DNA from: Planctomycetota bacterium
Lineage (GTDB): Bacteria; Planctomycetota; UBA8108; JACQVS01
Direction of reading: 5' to 3'
Assembly (NCBI GenBank): GCA_016209605.1
Contig: JACQVS010000113.1
Span: 1-37,553 of the forward strand
Length of the DNA stretch: 37,553 nucleotides
The notes under the pieces are model-generated. The model ran no database searches, was not told the origin of the DNA, and saw nothing but the letters and a program-made list of their open reading frames with translations. The position numbers and the translations under genes are program-made. Below, piece after piece: positions 14,123-23,348 of the stretch (the stretch's first letter is position 1; the number at the start of each line of letters is the position of its first letter).

Positions 14123-17100
14123 CTAGTTACAGGTCGGCTTCAGACATTCGAGCCCCGGACCCGCCGCCTCGCCGCACTCTGGAAACGGGGCCGCCGGCGG
14201 CGGGCCGCCGATGAGGAGATGCTCGAGAAGCAGTATGGCATCGGTCAGCTCCATCCGGCCATCGGCGTTCACGTCCGCCGCCGCCAGGCAGCCGGGAGCA
14301 GCATCTCCCAGGAAGAGCGCCCGCAGCTCGGAGATCGCATCGCTCTCCGCCAGGGCGCCATCGCCGTTCACGTCGCCTCGGATGAAGCGCGGCGGCGCAA
14401 TCGTAACGGAGCAGCGGATCCGCTCGGCGTAGACATCGTCCTTCGAGAGGGCCACCAGCTCGATCTGCTGCTCTCCGGAGAGGCCCGGCGGTAGCTCGAT
14501 GGCGGCCTCCTCCGCCGTGCCGTTCACCGTTTTGAGATACTCTCCGTTCAAGCGCACCTGCAGCAGTCGGTAGGTCCCCTGGTTCTTCCAATGCAACTCC
14601 ACGACACTTCCCGAGCGGAGCTGGCAGGTGAGTTCCGCAGCCGGCTTGGGAAGCGAGGCCAGCAGGAAGTCGCTGCGCAGCGTCACCCATCCCTTCAGCT
14701 CCTCCACCCGGTCCTGGTAGTTCCAGGTGACGGGATTGCCCCAGGACCCCCACTTGCCGCGGTCGAGGGGCACTTCATCCTTCACCAGCTCGCGAAGCGC
14801 ATCCATGCGCGGGTGGAGATGGGCGGGGGTGAGGTAGGTCTCCAGGGTCTCCTCGATGCGGTCCCGGAACATGGCGTTGGTGGGCTCGGAGACCAGAAAG
14901 GTGTCGATCATCTTGTTCCACGGCCCGTCGCACTTGGGGTGGCGCGCGGTGCCGAGCAGGATGTGGTTCTTCCAGCGGATGCAGTCGCGGTCCGAGCCGC
15001 CGGGTGGAAACTTGCCGCCGCTGCAGGAGGACTCGCACTCGTGGTTCTGCCCGAAGGTCAAGTCCATATCCCAGGGGAACTGCGTCCAGCGGCTGGAGGT
15101 GGAGTCCCTGAACATGTAATGGTTCTTATGGGGATGGTCGGCGTTGGAGATGACCGCGGTGGTTACGAGGTAGTCCCGGAAGCGCTCGGCATCGAAAGCC
15201 TCGGCGATGAACTTCTCCCGCTCCGTTTCGCTCCTGGCCCGGCCCATCCGGGCAATGAACTCGTTGAGCTGCTGGTTGCCGGCCCGCAGGTTGGTCTTTT
15301 TTTCATAGCCTCCCGCGGAAACGGCGGTGCCGGAGGAGGACTTCCAGATGTCCCCTTGCTCGTCGAGCTGGTTTCGCCGCAAGAAGGCCTCATCCACTTG
15401 CTCGAGGTGGATGAACAGGCCATGGTACTCGTCGTTCAGCTCGACGCGGGCGTGCTCCACGTACGAGGAGGGGCAGCCGATCTCCTCGAAGGCCTCGTAG
15501 GCGAGCAACTCGCGCTCGAAGTCCTTGTTGGTCCACCAGGCGTTGAGGTTGATCTTGCGGCGCGGCTCGCCGAAAACTTCCGGAATGCCGCGGTCGAAGA
15601 GATGGTCCTTGTGGAACTTCACCTTCCAGGGCTTCTTGGCGTTGCCGGCCGTGTTGCTGCCGCGATGGCGGAAGCCGTGCAGGCCGACGTTGCTCGCCGC
15701 GGCGGCGGGCTGGTTGGGATGGCCGTTCAGGTCCAGGCCCAGATCGTACACCTCCCCCTCGAAGATCAGCGTCCCCGGCTGGTAGATGTCGGCTCGGGCG
15801 GTGAGGGCAGCCAGCTGCTGCTTGGCGATTTCAAACTGAAAGGCCGCGATCGCTGGTGCGGGGTCGCGGGGATTCTCGACGAAGTAAGCCATGGCTTCGG
15901 TCGGCTCGCCGGGAATGGGGAACTCCTCGGTCTGGCCGTCGATGTCCCTGGCAATGACACGGTAGCGCACCAGGCTGCGATGGGGACGGGGAGCGAGCTG
16001 AGCCGCCCACACTCCATCCCCGGGGGCGCCATCGCCGGAGAGGCCATCATCGCGCATATCGATGCTGCTGACCTGGTCGTTTTCGTGGACCTCGAGGGTG
16101 ACGGCGCTGACCCTGGCGCCGTTTTCCGTCACCACCGCCGAGATCGCCACGATGTCCGACGGGGCCGACCGCTTGGGGGAGTGGGATACCGAGAGGATCG
16201 AAGGGGGGAGTCGGCCGGCGCGCACGGTGTTTTCCGATCCCGGCGTGCCGGTCAACTCTACGACGGCGAACGGGCTGCCGGTTTTCATGCCGAAGGCGAC
16301 CGGCGTCGTCCCCTCGAGCCACCGGGCCCAGAAGGAAATGGTCGCCTGAGATCCCACGGGCGGCGGGTTGGCGAGGGTGAACTCCACCTGGCTGCTTGAG
16401 GAGCCGGCCCCGGTGGAAGCGACCTTGAAGGAGGCGCTGCCGCCGTGGCCGGCTCCGGGCTCCCAGGCGGAGTTGCGATGGGAGCTTTTTCCAGCCCAGC
16501 CTTCGGCGCCGGCCTCGAAGTTCCCGGCGCCGTTCAAGAGGTCAGCGCTGCTCCCCTGGAGGGTCACGGTGACATCGTCCACCAGCAGGGCGCCGGGGCC
16601 GGTCCGCCGGAAGAAGAGGATGCCGGACTTGACCTCGCCGGCGGCGGAAAAGAAGCGCCAGCTGCCTCGGCTCGCCCGCCAGTTGGCGGGCTGGTCGTTG
16701 TCCCCGGTCGGTTGCCGGCGCTCCAGGGACGGTCCGTCGCCGTCCGGCAGCGTCGGGAAGGGCGGCCCATCCCTCCAGATGAAGGACTCGATGGTGATGC
16801 CGGCGGCGTTGCGAAGGGTGAGACGCTCGCCGGAGTTGCTCAGCACCCCTTCGTAGTTGCCGATGGCGCCCGCGATCTGGTGGAGCTTCTGGAGGTTGTC
16901 AGCATTCTTTGCCACCACCAGGTAGCCGCCGGCTTGAATGGCGGCGCCGGCAGGAAAGGTGAAGGCCACCCCGTTGGTGAATGACCAGCCTTCCAGGGAA
17001 ACGGCTTCGCTGCCGCGGTTGTAGAGTTCGATGTACTCCTCACCGTCGTCGTCGCTGGCCGGGTGGTAGTGGATCTCGTTGATGATGACATCGGCGTCGG

Positions 17101-17164
17101 CGGCCAGGATGGGCAGCGATGAGAGGATCGAAAAGGCCAATAGCGTCGAAATTTTCAATCTCAT
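14123..17164 (-). CDS. Secreted lamin-tail/CotH-kinase/FN3-like/dockerin-like protein
   Basis: 1013 residues with signal peptide MRLKISTLLAFSILSSLPILA. Order: a lamin-tail domain (about 24-130; VIINEIHYHPASDDDGEEYIELYN), a beta-rich jelly-roll-like region, and an Ig-like domain (about 325-400). A CotH-kinase-like domain occupies about 430-800, with the hallmark blocks RRKINLNAWWTNKDFERELLAYEAF, YVEHARVELNDEYHGLFIHLEQVDE and FPWDMDLTFGQ. An FN3-like domain (about 850-920) and a dockerin-like pair (GDVNGDGALAESDAI; ADVNADGRMELTDAI) with the PFPECG tail end the protein. CotH proteins are atypical kinases, known to phosphorylate spore-coat proteins in Bacillus. Environmental lamin-tail/CotH proteins are common and mostly uncharacterised. 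Substrate unknown; extracellular phosphorylation is inference. It diverges from the esterase gene, with GGGAT about 7 nt before the ATG. Confidence 0.88.
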   Translation of the reverse strand: MRLKISTLLAFSILSSLPILAADADVIINEIHYHPASDDDGEEYIELYNRGSEAVSLEGWSFTNGVAFTFPAGAAIQAGGYLVVAKNADNLQKLHQIAGAIGNYEGVLSNSGERLTLRNAAGITIESFIWRDGPPFPTLPDGDGPSLERRQPTGDNDQPANWRASRGSWRFFSAAGEVKSGILFFRRTGPGALLVDDVTVTLQGSSADLLNGAGNFEAGAEGWAGKSSHRNSAWEPGAGHGGSASFKVASTGAGSSSSQVEFTLANPPPVGSQATISFWARWLEGTTPVAFGMKTGSPFAVVELTGTPGSENTVRAGRLPPSILSVSHSPKRSAPSDIVAISAVVTENGARVSAVTLEVHENDQVSSIDMRDDGLSGDGAPGDGVWAAQLAPRPHRSLVRYRVIARDIDGQTEEFPIPGEPTEAMAYFVENPRDPAPAIAAFQFEIAKQQLAALTARADIYQPGTLIFEGEVYDLGLDLNGHPNQPAAAASNVGLHGFRHRGSNTAGNAKKPWKVKFHKDHLFDRGIPEVFGEPRRKINLNAWWTNKDFERELLAYEAFEEIGCPSSYVEHARVELNDEYHGLFIHLEQVDEAFLRRNQLDEQGDIWKSSSGTAVSAGGYEKKTNLRAGNQQLNEFIARMGRARSETEREKFIAEAFDAERFRDYLVTTAVISNADHPHKNHYMFRDSTSSRWTQFPWDMDLTFGQNHECESSCSGGKFPPGGSDRDCIRWKNHILLGTARHPKCDGPWNKMIDTFLVSEPTNAMFRDRIEETLETYLTPAHLHPRMDALRELVKDEVPLDRGKWGSWGNPVTWNYQDRVEELKGWVTLRSDFLLASLPKPAAELTCQLRSGSVVELHWKNQGTYRLLQVRLNGEYLKTVNGTAEEAAIELPPGLSGEQQIELVALSKDDVYAERIRCSVTIAPPRFIRGDVNGDGALAESDAISELRALFLGDAAPGCLAAADVNADGRMELTDAILLLEHLLIGGPPPAAPFPECGEAAGPGLECLKPTCN

Positions 17165-17287
17165 TGCTTTATCCCTGCAATACGCACCTTGAAATTCCCT
17201 TGGAATCCCTGAAGATGATTTTACTTGTCAGCCGTGGATTTGGAAACCTTGAGAAACCGGTCATTTTTTAGAGCGAGAAATTTTCCC

Positions 17288-18193
17288 ATGAGCAAGATCG
17301 CCATCAAACCGCTGGTCTGCATCTTGATTGTCAATAGCGTCCCGGCCTTGACGGCGCCGCCGGCGGTTCCGGCGGCGGAGGGCGAGATCGAAAATCGGAG
17401 CGACGTGGTTTATGGAAAGGTCGATGAGGTGGAGCTCAAGCTCGACTGGGCCAGACCCCAGGGGGCGAAAGGGGGTCTGCCGGGAGTGGTGTGCGTCCAC
17501 GGCGGCGGCTGGAGCGGCGGCAAGCGCCAGGATTTCAAGTTCCTGGTCGAGCGCCTGGCGCGCTCCGGTTACTTCGCCGCCACCGTGAGCTATCGCCTGG
17601 CGCCGAAGCACCAGTTCCCCGCCCAGGTGGAGGATGTGAAGTGCGCGGTGAGCTGGTTGCGGGCCCATGCCCAGGAGCTGGGCCTGGACCCCAACCGCCT
17701 CGGCGCGGTGGGCGGCTCGGCCGGCGGGCACCTGGTCCTGATGCTGGGCGTCCTGGGCCCCGGCGATGGCTTCAAGGGGCCGTGCGCCGACGGCGCCATC
17801 TCGAGCCAGGTGGAGGCGGTGGTGAACCTCTTCGGCCCCGCCGACCTCACCACCCGGCGTTGGAGCGAGGCGGCCCAGGGCATCCTCAACAACTTCCTCG
17901 GCGGCACACCCGATGAGAAGCTCGACGCCTACAAGGCCGCTTCGCCGGTCGTTTACATCACCAGGGATGATCCGCCCATCCTCACCTTTCACGGCACCGC
18001 CGATCCCCTCGTCCCCTTCGAACAGGCCGAGATCTTGCACCGCGCGCTGACCGCGGCCGGAGTTGCCAACCGCCTGGTACCCATGGAAGGGCATGGCCAC
18101 GGCTGGGGCGGCAAGGATCTCGAGCGCACCCTCCGCGAGCTGGATTTCTTCTTCGACCGCCACCTCAAAGGCCGCAAGGTGGAATGGTTTTGA
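17288..18193 (+). CDS. Secreted alpha/beta hydrolase (esterase/lipase, HSL/BD-FAE-like)
   Basis: 301 residues from the ATG at 17288, chosen over an in-frame TTG at 17225 because it begins directly with a signal peptide (IKPLVCILIVNSVPALTA). The oxyanion motif is HGGGWSGGKR (71-80). The nucleophile is S144 in GGSAGG, the acid D239 in FHGTADPLVPF, and the base H269 or H271 in EGHGHGWGG. This set fits the hormone-sensitive-lipase/BD-FAE-like group of carboxylesterases, often acting on short-chain or acetyl/feruloyl esters. Export implies an extracytoplasmic substrate. It runs toward the leftward signalling operon, and their stops are only 8 bp apart. The true substrate cannot be read from the sequence. 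Confidence 0.85.
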   Translation: MSKIAIKPLVCILIVNSVPALTAPPAVPAAEGEIENRSDVVYGKVDEVELKLDWARPQGAKGGLPGVVCVHGGGWSGGKRQDFKFLVERLARSGYFAATVSYRLAPKHQFPAQVEDVKCAVSWLRAHAQELGLDPNRLGAVGGSAGGHLVLMLGVLGPGDGFKGPCADGAISSQVEAVVNLFGPADLTTRRWSEAAQGILNNFLGGTPDEKLDAYKAASPVVYITRDDPPILTFHGTADPLVPFEQAEILHRALTAAGVANRLVPMEGHGHGWGGKDLERTLRELDFFFDRHLKGRKVEWF

Positions 18194-18201
18194 GGCAAGC
18201 C

Positions 18202-20205
18202 CTACGGATTTCGAGAAAAATCGCGGAATTCTTCGACCTCTGCCGCCGGGAGCGTGAAATAGAAGGCAGCTCCTTTACCGACTTCACCATCGGCCCAGAC
18301 TTCGCCGCCGTGGCGGCGGATGATCCGCTGGACGGTAGCGAGGCCGAGGCCCGTTCCTTCGAATTCCTCCTGGGAATGCAATCGCTGGAAGGCTCTGAAG
18401 AGCTTGTCCACGTAGGCCATGTCGAAGCCGGCCCCGTTGTCACGGACAAAATATATCAATCCTTTCTCTTCGGATTTCGCGCCGAACTCGATCCAGGATT
18501 GAGGGCATTTACTCGTGTATTTCCACGCGTTGCCGAGCAGGTTGGCCAATACGATCCGCAACAGGGGGAGATCCCCCCTCGTCACCAGGCCATCGGCAAT
18601 GAAAAACTCCACCTTGCGCATGGGATCGCTGCGCTTCAATTCCTCGGTTACTGATCGAGCGATGGAACTCAAGTCCACGGCCTCAAGCTGCATCTCGCTC
18701 CTTGTGACACGAGAAAGTTCGAGAAGCGCGTCGATGAGTTCGGCCATTTGCCGGGTGGCATCGCGAATCATCTGCAAGTAACGTTTCCCCCTCTCGTCCA
18801 GCTTGTCCGCATAATCCTCCTGCAAGGCTTGGCTGAACCCGCTCATGGCCCGAAGGGGAGCGCGCAGGTCGTGGGAAACGGAAAAACTGAACGATTCGAG
18901 CTCCTCGTTTTTGTGTTTCAAATCGGCCAGTAACCTGGCGCGGGTCCCTGCCAGTTCCTTGGCAGCCCGTGCTTCCAAGGCCTCCAGTTCCTTCTGGAGA
19001 AGTTGCTCGCGGATCCGGCGGTTCTCGTCCTCGAACTGCTTGCGCCGCAGTTGCGCGCGTACTCGGGCTTTGAGAACTTCGAAGTCTCCTGACTTGGTAA
19101 TGTAATCATCGGCGCCGGCGTTGATCCCAGCGATCATCGCCTCGCTTTCATCAAGCGCTGTCAACATGATCAACGGGATGTCGCGCCAAGCGGGAGAATC
19201 CTTGATCCGCTTGCACGTTTCCTGGCCCGAGAGTCCCGGCATGAGGAGGTCCAACAGGATGCAGTCGACCGACTGGACTGCGAGCAACTCCAAGGCTTCC
19301 TCGCCGGACCGAGTCAAAACCGTGTCGTATCCTTCCTGGCGAAGTTGCATGGAGAGTTCCTGGAGATACGTCAAGCTATCGTCCACAGCAAGGATCTTCT
19401 TCGGTCCAAGGAAACCCATTGCGGAACGAGAGATGGCAGGGCCACTGGCGCTGCGTAAAACGGCGGCTAATCGCACCAGGATGACGGCCATGCCCGTTTC
19501 CTTGCCGACGTATGCGTCCGCCCCCGCTTCGAGGGCTTTGACCTCGTTGCGGCAGTCCTCCGAAGCGGTAAGCAAAAGGCAGGGGGTATGGCGAAGCGCC
19601 GTGTCCGATCGAAGGCGGCGAATAACAGTCGCGCCATCAATACCCGGCAGCAAACCATCGACGATGATGATGCTTGGCCTCAGGATGGCGGCCTTCCGCA
19701 GACCTTCCTCGCCGGTGGCAGCCGTGATGACGGAATACTTGGCCGATTCCAATGCTGATCTGAGCTCCTCGCGAAAGGTCATGCAGTCATCGACGACCAG
19801 CACTGTTGTTGGGGCGGGACCGGGAGATATCGACCCCTCATTGAGGAGGAGCTGCCGACTGCGTGAAACCACATAAGCGGCATCGTACGGCTTCCCGACG
19901 TATTCGTCCGCACCGGTCCTCAGCCCCCGGATCCGGTCGCGGACCTCAGCCTCCGTGGAAAGGAGCATCACGGGAACAGAAGTCGTGGCCGGGGACTTTT
20001 TTATTTCCCCCAAAAGTTCGACGCCGTCTCCATCGGGCAGGAGCACATCTAGCAAGATCAGCGAGAAGGCCGTTTTTTTCATGGCTTCACGCGCCGTCGC
20101 CAGGGTGGCGCACAGGGCAGTCTCGTAACCGGCTTCTCGGAAGGCCTCATCGAGGTCCATTCGGACCGTAAGGCTGTCGTCCACGATCAGCACCGAATGC
20201 CTCAT
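18202..20205 (-). CDS. Triple-receiver soluble histidine kinase, last gene of the chemosensory operon
   Basis: 667 residues with no membrane segment. Three receiver domains in a row: about 1-120 (phosphoacceptor D53 in LLDVLLP), 132-252 (D183 in IVDGLLP) and 268-388 (D319 in LLDLLMP), each with its acidic pair and conserved Lys. A coiled region (390-435) leads to the dimerisation/phosphoacceptor helix [14 protein letters not shown] (H445). The ATPase domain (about 545-660) has NLLGNAWKYT, DNGAGFD and GTGLGLATVQRII. Kinases of this build take input through their receivers. It overlaps cheB by 4 bp, so it is coupled to the chemosensory array and probably receives phosphate from CheA. In the Wsp system this position is held by the diguanylate cyclase WspR. 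No output domain is attached, so the downstream partner is unknown. Confidence 0.9.
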   Translation of the reverse strand: MRHSVLIVDDSLTVRMDLDEAFREAGYETALCATLATAREAMKKTAFSLILLDVLLPDGDGVELLGEIKKSPATTSVPVMLLSTEAEVRDRIRGLRTGADEYVGKPYDAAYVVSRSRQLLLNEGSISPGPAPTTVLVVDDCMTFREELRSALESAKYSVITAATGEEGLRKAAILRPSIIIVDGLLPGIDGATVIRRLRSDTALRHTPCLLLTASEDCRNEVKALEAGADAYVGKETGMAVILVRLAAVLRSASGPAISRSAMGFLGPKKILAVDDSLTYLQELSMQLRQEGYDTVLTRSGEEALELLAVQSVDCILLDLLMPGLSGQETCKRIKDSPAWRDIPLIMLTALDESEAMIAGINAGADDYITKSGDFEVLKARVRAQLRRKQFEDENRRIREQLLQKELEALEARAAKELAGTRARLLADLKHKNEELESFSFSVSHDLRAPLRAMSGFSQALQEDYADKLDERGKRYLQMIRDATRQMAELIDALLELSRVTRSEMQLEAVDLSSIARSVTEELKRSDPMRKVEFFIADGLVTRGDLPLLRIVLANLLGNAWKYTSKCPQSWIEFGAKSEEKGLIYFVRDNGAGFDMAYVDKLFRAFQRLHSQEEFEGTGLGLATVQRIIRRHGGEVWADGEVGKGAAFYFTLPAAEVEEFRDFSRNP

Positions 20206-21278
20206 ATTCGCCTCCGAGAACTTTGGCCGGCGGCCAAGGCCGCGAGGCTGGGCGCGATCTGGTCCAGGGGCAATGTCCGTTCCGCGGCTTCCAGGAGAAT
20301 GGCTTCCCTGGGCATGCCGAAAACCACACAGGTGCCTTCATCCTGGACGATGGTCAATCCGCCCTGACGGCGAATGGCGAGCAGCCCTTCGGCCCCATCC
20401 CTCCCCATGCCTGTCAATAAGCAAGCGGTCGAACGGGGGCCAAACTCCAAGGCAACCGACTCAAACAGGACATCGACGGAAGGCCGGCAGGAATGCCTTT
20501 CCGGATCGGACGTCAGATGCAACTCTCCCTGGGCGACGACCAAATGCCGGTCCGGAGGAGCCAGGATCACTTTGCCCGCCCCTTTTTGGGGCAACGGTTC
20601 GCCATCTCTAGCATAGGATACGCGAAGCGGCGACTGTCCATCGAGCCATTCGGCGAACGAGTCGGCGAACGGCCGTCCGATGTGGATCACCAGGAGAATG
20701 GGAATCTGGAAGTCGGGCGGCAGGTTTCGGAGGATATCGACCAGAGCTGCGGGTCCACCCGTGGATGCTCCAATTGCAATCAATCGACAATTTTCTGGAT
20801 TCTCGAATGCGGATTCCGGCATCGCAGCGGGCTTTGAGCCGCCTGAGAGTCCAAGCCTGGCGCGCGGGTGCGTGATGACCTTGATCCGAGAAATCAGCTT
20901 TACGGTCGCGACAAACAGGCGTTCCCAGCTTCCGTCCGTTTCATCGCCTGATGGCTTTTCGAGGACATCCAAAGCTCCGGCGGCAAGGGCGTCGTATGTC
21001 CGGAAGAGTTCTCCTCGATTTTTTGATGCCGATACGATCAGAATAGGAGTTGGGCAATATGACATGATGTATTCGGTGGCCGCCAGTCCGGTCATTACGG
21101 GCATCATCATATCCATGGTGATTACATCTGGCCGAAGACTCCGGCAAAGCTCGATGGCGCGCTTCCCGTCCTCCGCCTCGCCGGCGACCTCCAGGGCAGG
21201 ATCCCCCGCCAGCACTTCGACCAGGCGCTTGCGAATGGTGAGGGAGTCCTCGACGACCAACACGCGAATCGTTGACAT
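20202..21278 (-). CDS. cheB: Chemotaxis-type protein-glutamate methylesterase CheB
   Basis: 358 residues. A receiver domain (1-~125, phosphoacceptor D56 in ITMDMMMP) joins by a ~40-residue linker to the methylesterase domain (165-~350). The catalytic triad is visible: S172 in IGASTGGP, H199 in LVIHIG, D294 in GMGRDGAEG. It removes methyl groups from the chemoreceptor to reset sensitivity, and CheA phosphorylation activates it. It sits 3 bp after cheA and overlaps the triple-receiver kinase gene by 4 bp. Together with cheR it gives this system a complete adaptation module. It corresponds to WspF in a Wsp-like arrangement. Confidence 0.95.
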   Translation of the reverse strand: MSTIRVLVVEDSLTIRKRLVEVLAGDPALEVAGEAEDGKRAIELCRSLRPDVITMDMMMPVMTGLAATEYIMSYCPTPILIVSASKNRGELFRTYDALAAGALDVLEKPSGDETDGSWERLFVATVKLISRIKVITHPRARLGLSGGSKPAAMPESAFENPENCRLIAIGASTGGPAALVDILRNLPPDFQIPILLVIHIGRPFADSFAEWLDGQSPLRVSYARDGEPLPQKGAGKVILAPPDRHLVVAQGELHLTSDPERHSCRPSVDVLFESVALEFGPRSTACLLTGMGRDGAEGLLAIRRQGGLTIVQDEGTCVVFGMPREAILLEAAERTLPLDQIAPSLAALAAGQSSRRRI

Positions 21279-21281
21279 AGC

Positions 21282-23345
21282 CTAACCCACTAAATTCCGG
21301 ATTGTCTGAAGCAGAGAATCCTGGTTGAACTCATCCTTCACCATATAAGCGCGCGCGCCCACCCGTTTTCCACGAAGACGGTCTTCAGGAGATCCGCGGG
21401 AGGTAACGAGAATGGAGGGGACTTCGCGCAACAGCGGGTCGGACCGGACGCGCTCGACGAAATCGAATCCATCCATACCCGGCATTTCCACGTCCACTAT
21501 GAAAAGGTCGTACTTGCGTCCGCGGGCCTTTTCAAGAGCATCTTCCGCGGAGATTGCAAAGTCCACCTCATAGCCCGCCGACTCCAGGATGCTACGTTCG
21601 AGCATCCGCGTCGTCAGGGAGTCGTCGATCACCAGCACGGGATGACGATTCGGCGTCTCCGGCTCCTTGGGCAGGCTCTTGTTTGCGCTCGCGGCCAAGA
21701 CGAGGCCGCGTGGATTGAGCACGAGCTCCGGGTTTCCTTCGGTATTCAGGGAAGCGCCCGCAATGAACTCTTCAGGGTCGATGGAAGGCGGTAGAGACCG
21801 TGCGACTATATTCGCTGTACCGAGCAGCCGCTCGACTCCGATGGCCGCAAGTCCGTTGGAAGCCTGTACGATCACCGCCACTCGAGGCCGGTGATAATTT
21901 GCGGCACCCGTTCTCTTCTCCAGCAACTCGGTCAACGATAGGAAAGGAATGGGCAGGCCGTCGCTGACCATCGATACGCCATCGCCGGAGCGGACAAGGT
22001 CGGATGCGTTCACCCGAACGGTCCTTTTCACGGCATCCAGCGGAATGGATGCAGTCATCTCTGCTGACTCGACGCGAAGGGCCGCCAGCGAAGCGAGGGA
22101 TACAGGAACGCACACCTCAACGGCGGTGCCGCGCCCGCGTTCTGAGCGAATCGAAACCTCCCCCTTGAGCCGTGCGGCAGTCGCGCGCACGACGTCCAAC
22201 CCGATGCCCCGCCCCGAGACCTCGGTCACGGCGCCTGTCGTCGAAACGCCTCCTCTGAGGATGAGCTGGACAATTTCTTCGAGACTGGGGGCTTCGGCGT
22301 GGCCGGGCTCCAGCAGGCCTCGCTTTACGGCGGCCTGACGCAAGGCTGTTACGTCGATGCCACCGCCGTCGTCCTGGCAAATGAACGCGATCCGATTGCC
22401 CCGGCGCTCGACGAGGAGCCGGACGGCTCCCGCCAATGGTTTTCCGGAGGCAGCACGCTGTGGCTCCGTTTCGATTCCGTGGGCCACGGCGTTCCGAACG
22501 ACGTGAATAAGGGCATCCTGTAGAGCCGCTAAAACGTACGCGTCCAAGCGCGTCTCGCCGCCCGTCGCCTCGAATTTTATTTTCTTCTGAAGAGTCTGGG
22601 CGGCGTCGCGCGCCGCCCGTTCCAGCGATGCAAAGATGGCGCCTGACGGAAGCAACCGGAGCTGGGTCGCCGTATCGCGAGCCTGCGCGAGCTCGGCGCT
22701 CGATTGCTGGAGCCCTATGGCCAAGCCTTCTTTGACATCGTTCAATAGCGCCCGGATCTCCTCTGCAATCGGGGCCACCTTCCCGGCTCCCGCCCAGCCC
22801 CGGGGCCCGTTCCCGAGGTTCCCGAGGCGGGCGACCTCGTCAAGCAGGAAATCGGCCAGTTGCCTGGCGCGGTTGAGCGCTTCGGCCTCTCGCCGGATGG
22901 AGCTCAGACAAAATCCGATCTCTGAAAGGCCATTCAGCAGCGTGTCCAGCTCGCCGACGTCTACCCGCACCGTCTCGATGGATTCCTCTGTTACGGGCCG
23001 GTTTTCGGACGGCTTGTTGACCTGATCGGCTTCGGAGACCAGCGACCCCAAGCCGGCGGAAATCGCGTCCAACATGCTGAGCATTTCGTTGACACGATCC
23101 TTTGGAATAACGGCTCCGCCCTCGCGGTAGGGGGCCAGGGCACCCTCCAAGGAATGCGCGAGCTCGGAGATCTTCGGCTGCTTCACCACGCGGGCTGCAC
23201 CTTTGAGAGTATGAGCTTGCCGGAGAAGCCGTCCGACCAGCTCGTCCTTACCGGCACCTTTTTCCAGGTCGAGGATCCCCTGGGTCAACTTCTCCAGAAG
23301 CTCGTGCGCCTCGACGCGGAAGTATTGGTAAGGATCCCTCGCCAT
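21282..23345 (-). CDS. cheA: Hybrid chemotaxis histidine kinase CheA with C-terminal receiver
   Basis: 687 residues. An Hpt domain (about 1-105) carries phosphoacceptor H45 in QAHTLKGAARV. A dimerisation region (about 150-250) follows, then the ATPase domain with the N box IHVVRNAVAHGIE, DDGGGID and GRGIGLDVVRATAARLKGE. A CheW-like regulatory domain occupies about 425-550. The receiver (568-687) has D618 in FIVDVEMPG, T648 and K670. It receives signals from the MCP through the two CheW proteins and phosphorylates receivers. The fused receiver is typical of alternative-function chemosensory systems (WspE, FrzE) rather than of simple flagellar ones. The gene lies 3 bp after mcp and 3 bp before cheB. 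Confidence 0.95.
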   Translation of the reverse strand: MARDPYQYFRVEAHELLEKLTQGILDLEKGAGKDELVGRLLRQAHTLKGAARVVKQPKISELAHSLEGALAPYREGGAVIPKDRVNEMLSMLDAISAGLGSLVSEADQVNKPSENRPVTEESIETVRVDVGELDTLLNGLSEIGFCLSSIRREAEALNRARQLADFLLDEVARLGNLGNGPRGWAGAGKVAPIAEEIRALLNDVKEGLAIGLQQSSAELAQARDTATQLRLLPSGAIFASLERAARDAAQTLQKKIKFEATGGETRLDAYVLAALQDALIHVVRNAVAHGIETEPQRAASGKPLAGAVRLLVERRGNRIAFICQDDGGGIDVTALRQAAVKRGLLEPGHAEAPSLEEIVQLILRGGVSTTGAVTEVSGRGIGLDVVRATAARLKGEVSIRSERGRGTAVEVCVPVSLASLAALRVESAEMTASIPLDAVKRTVRVNASDLVRSGDGVSMVSDGLPIPFLSLTELLEKRTGAANYHRPRVAVIVQASNGLAAIGVERLLGTANIVARSLPPSIDPEEFIAGASLNTEGNPELVLNPRGLVLAASANKSLPKEPETPNRHPVLVIDDSLTTRMLERSILESAGYEVDFAISAEDALEKARGRKYDLFIVDVEMPGMDGFDFVERVRSDPLLREVPSILVTSRGSPEDRLRGKRVGARAYMVKDEFNQDSLLQTIRNLVG

Positions 23346-23348
23346 ACC

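Noticed and set aside
14591..16399. A 602-codon open frame opposite the CotH-kinase gene
   Set aside because: No recognisable motifs and biased composition; the opposite strand has signal peptide, lamin-tail, CotH and dockerin features throughout.
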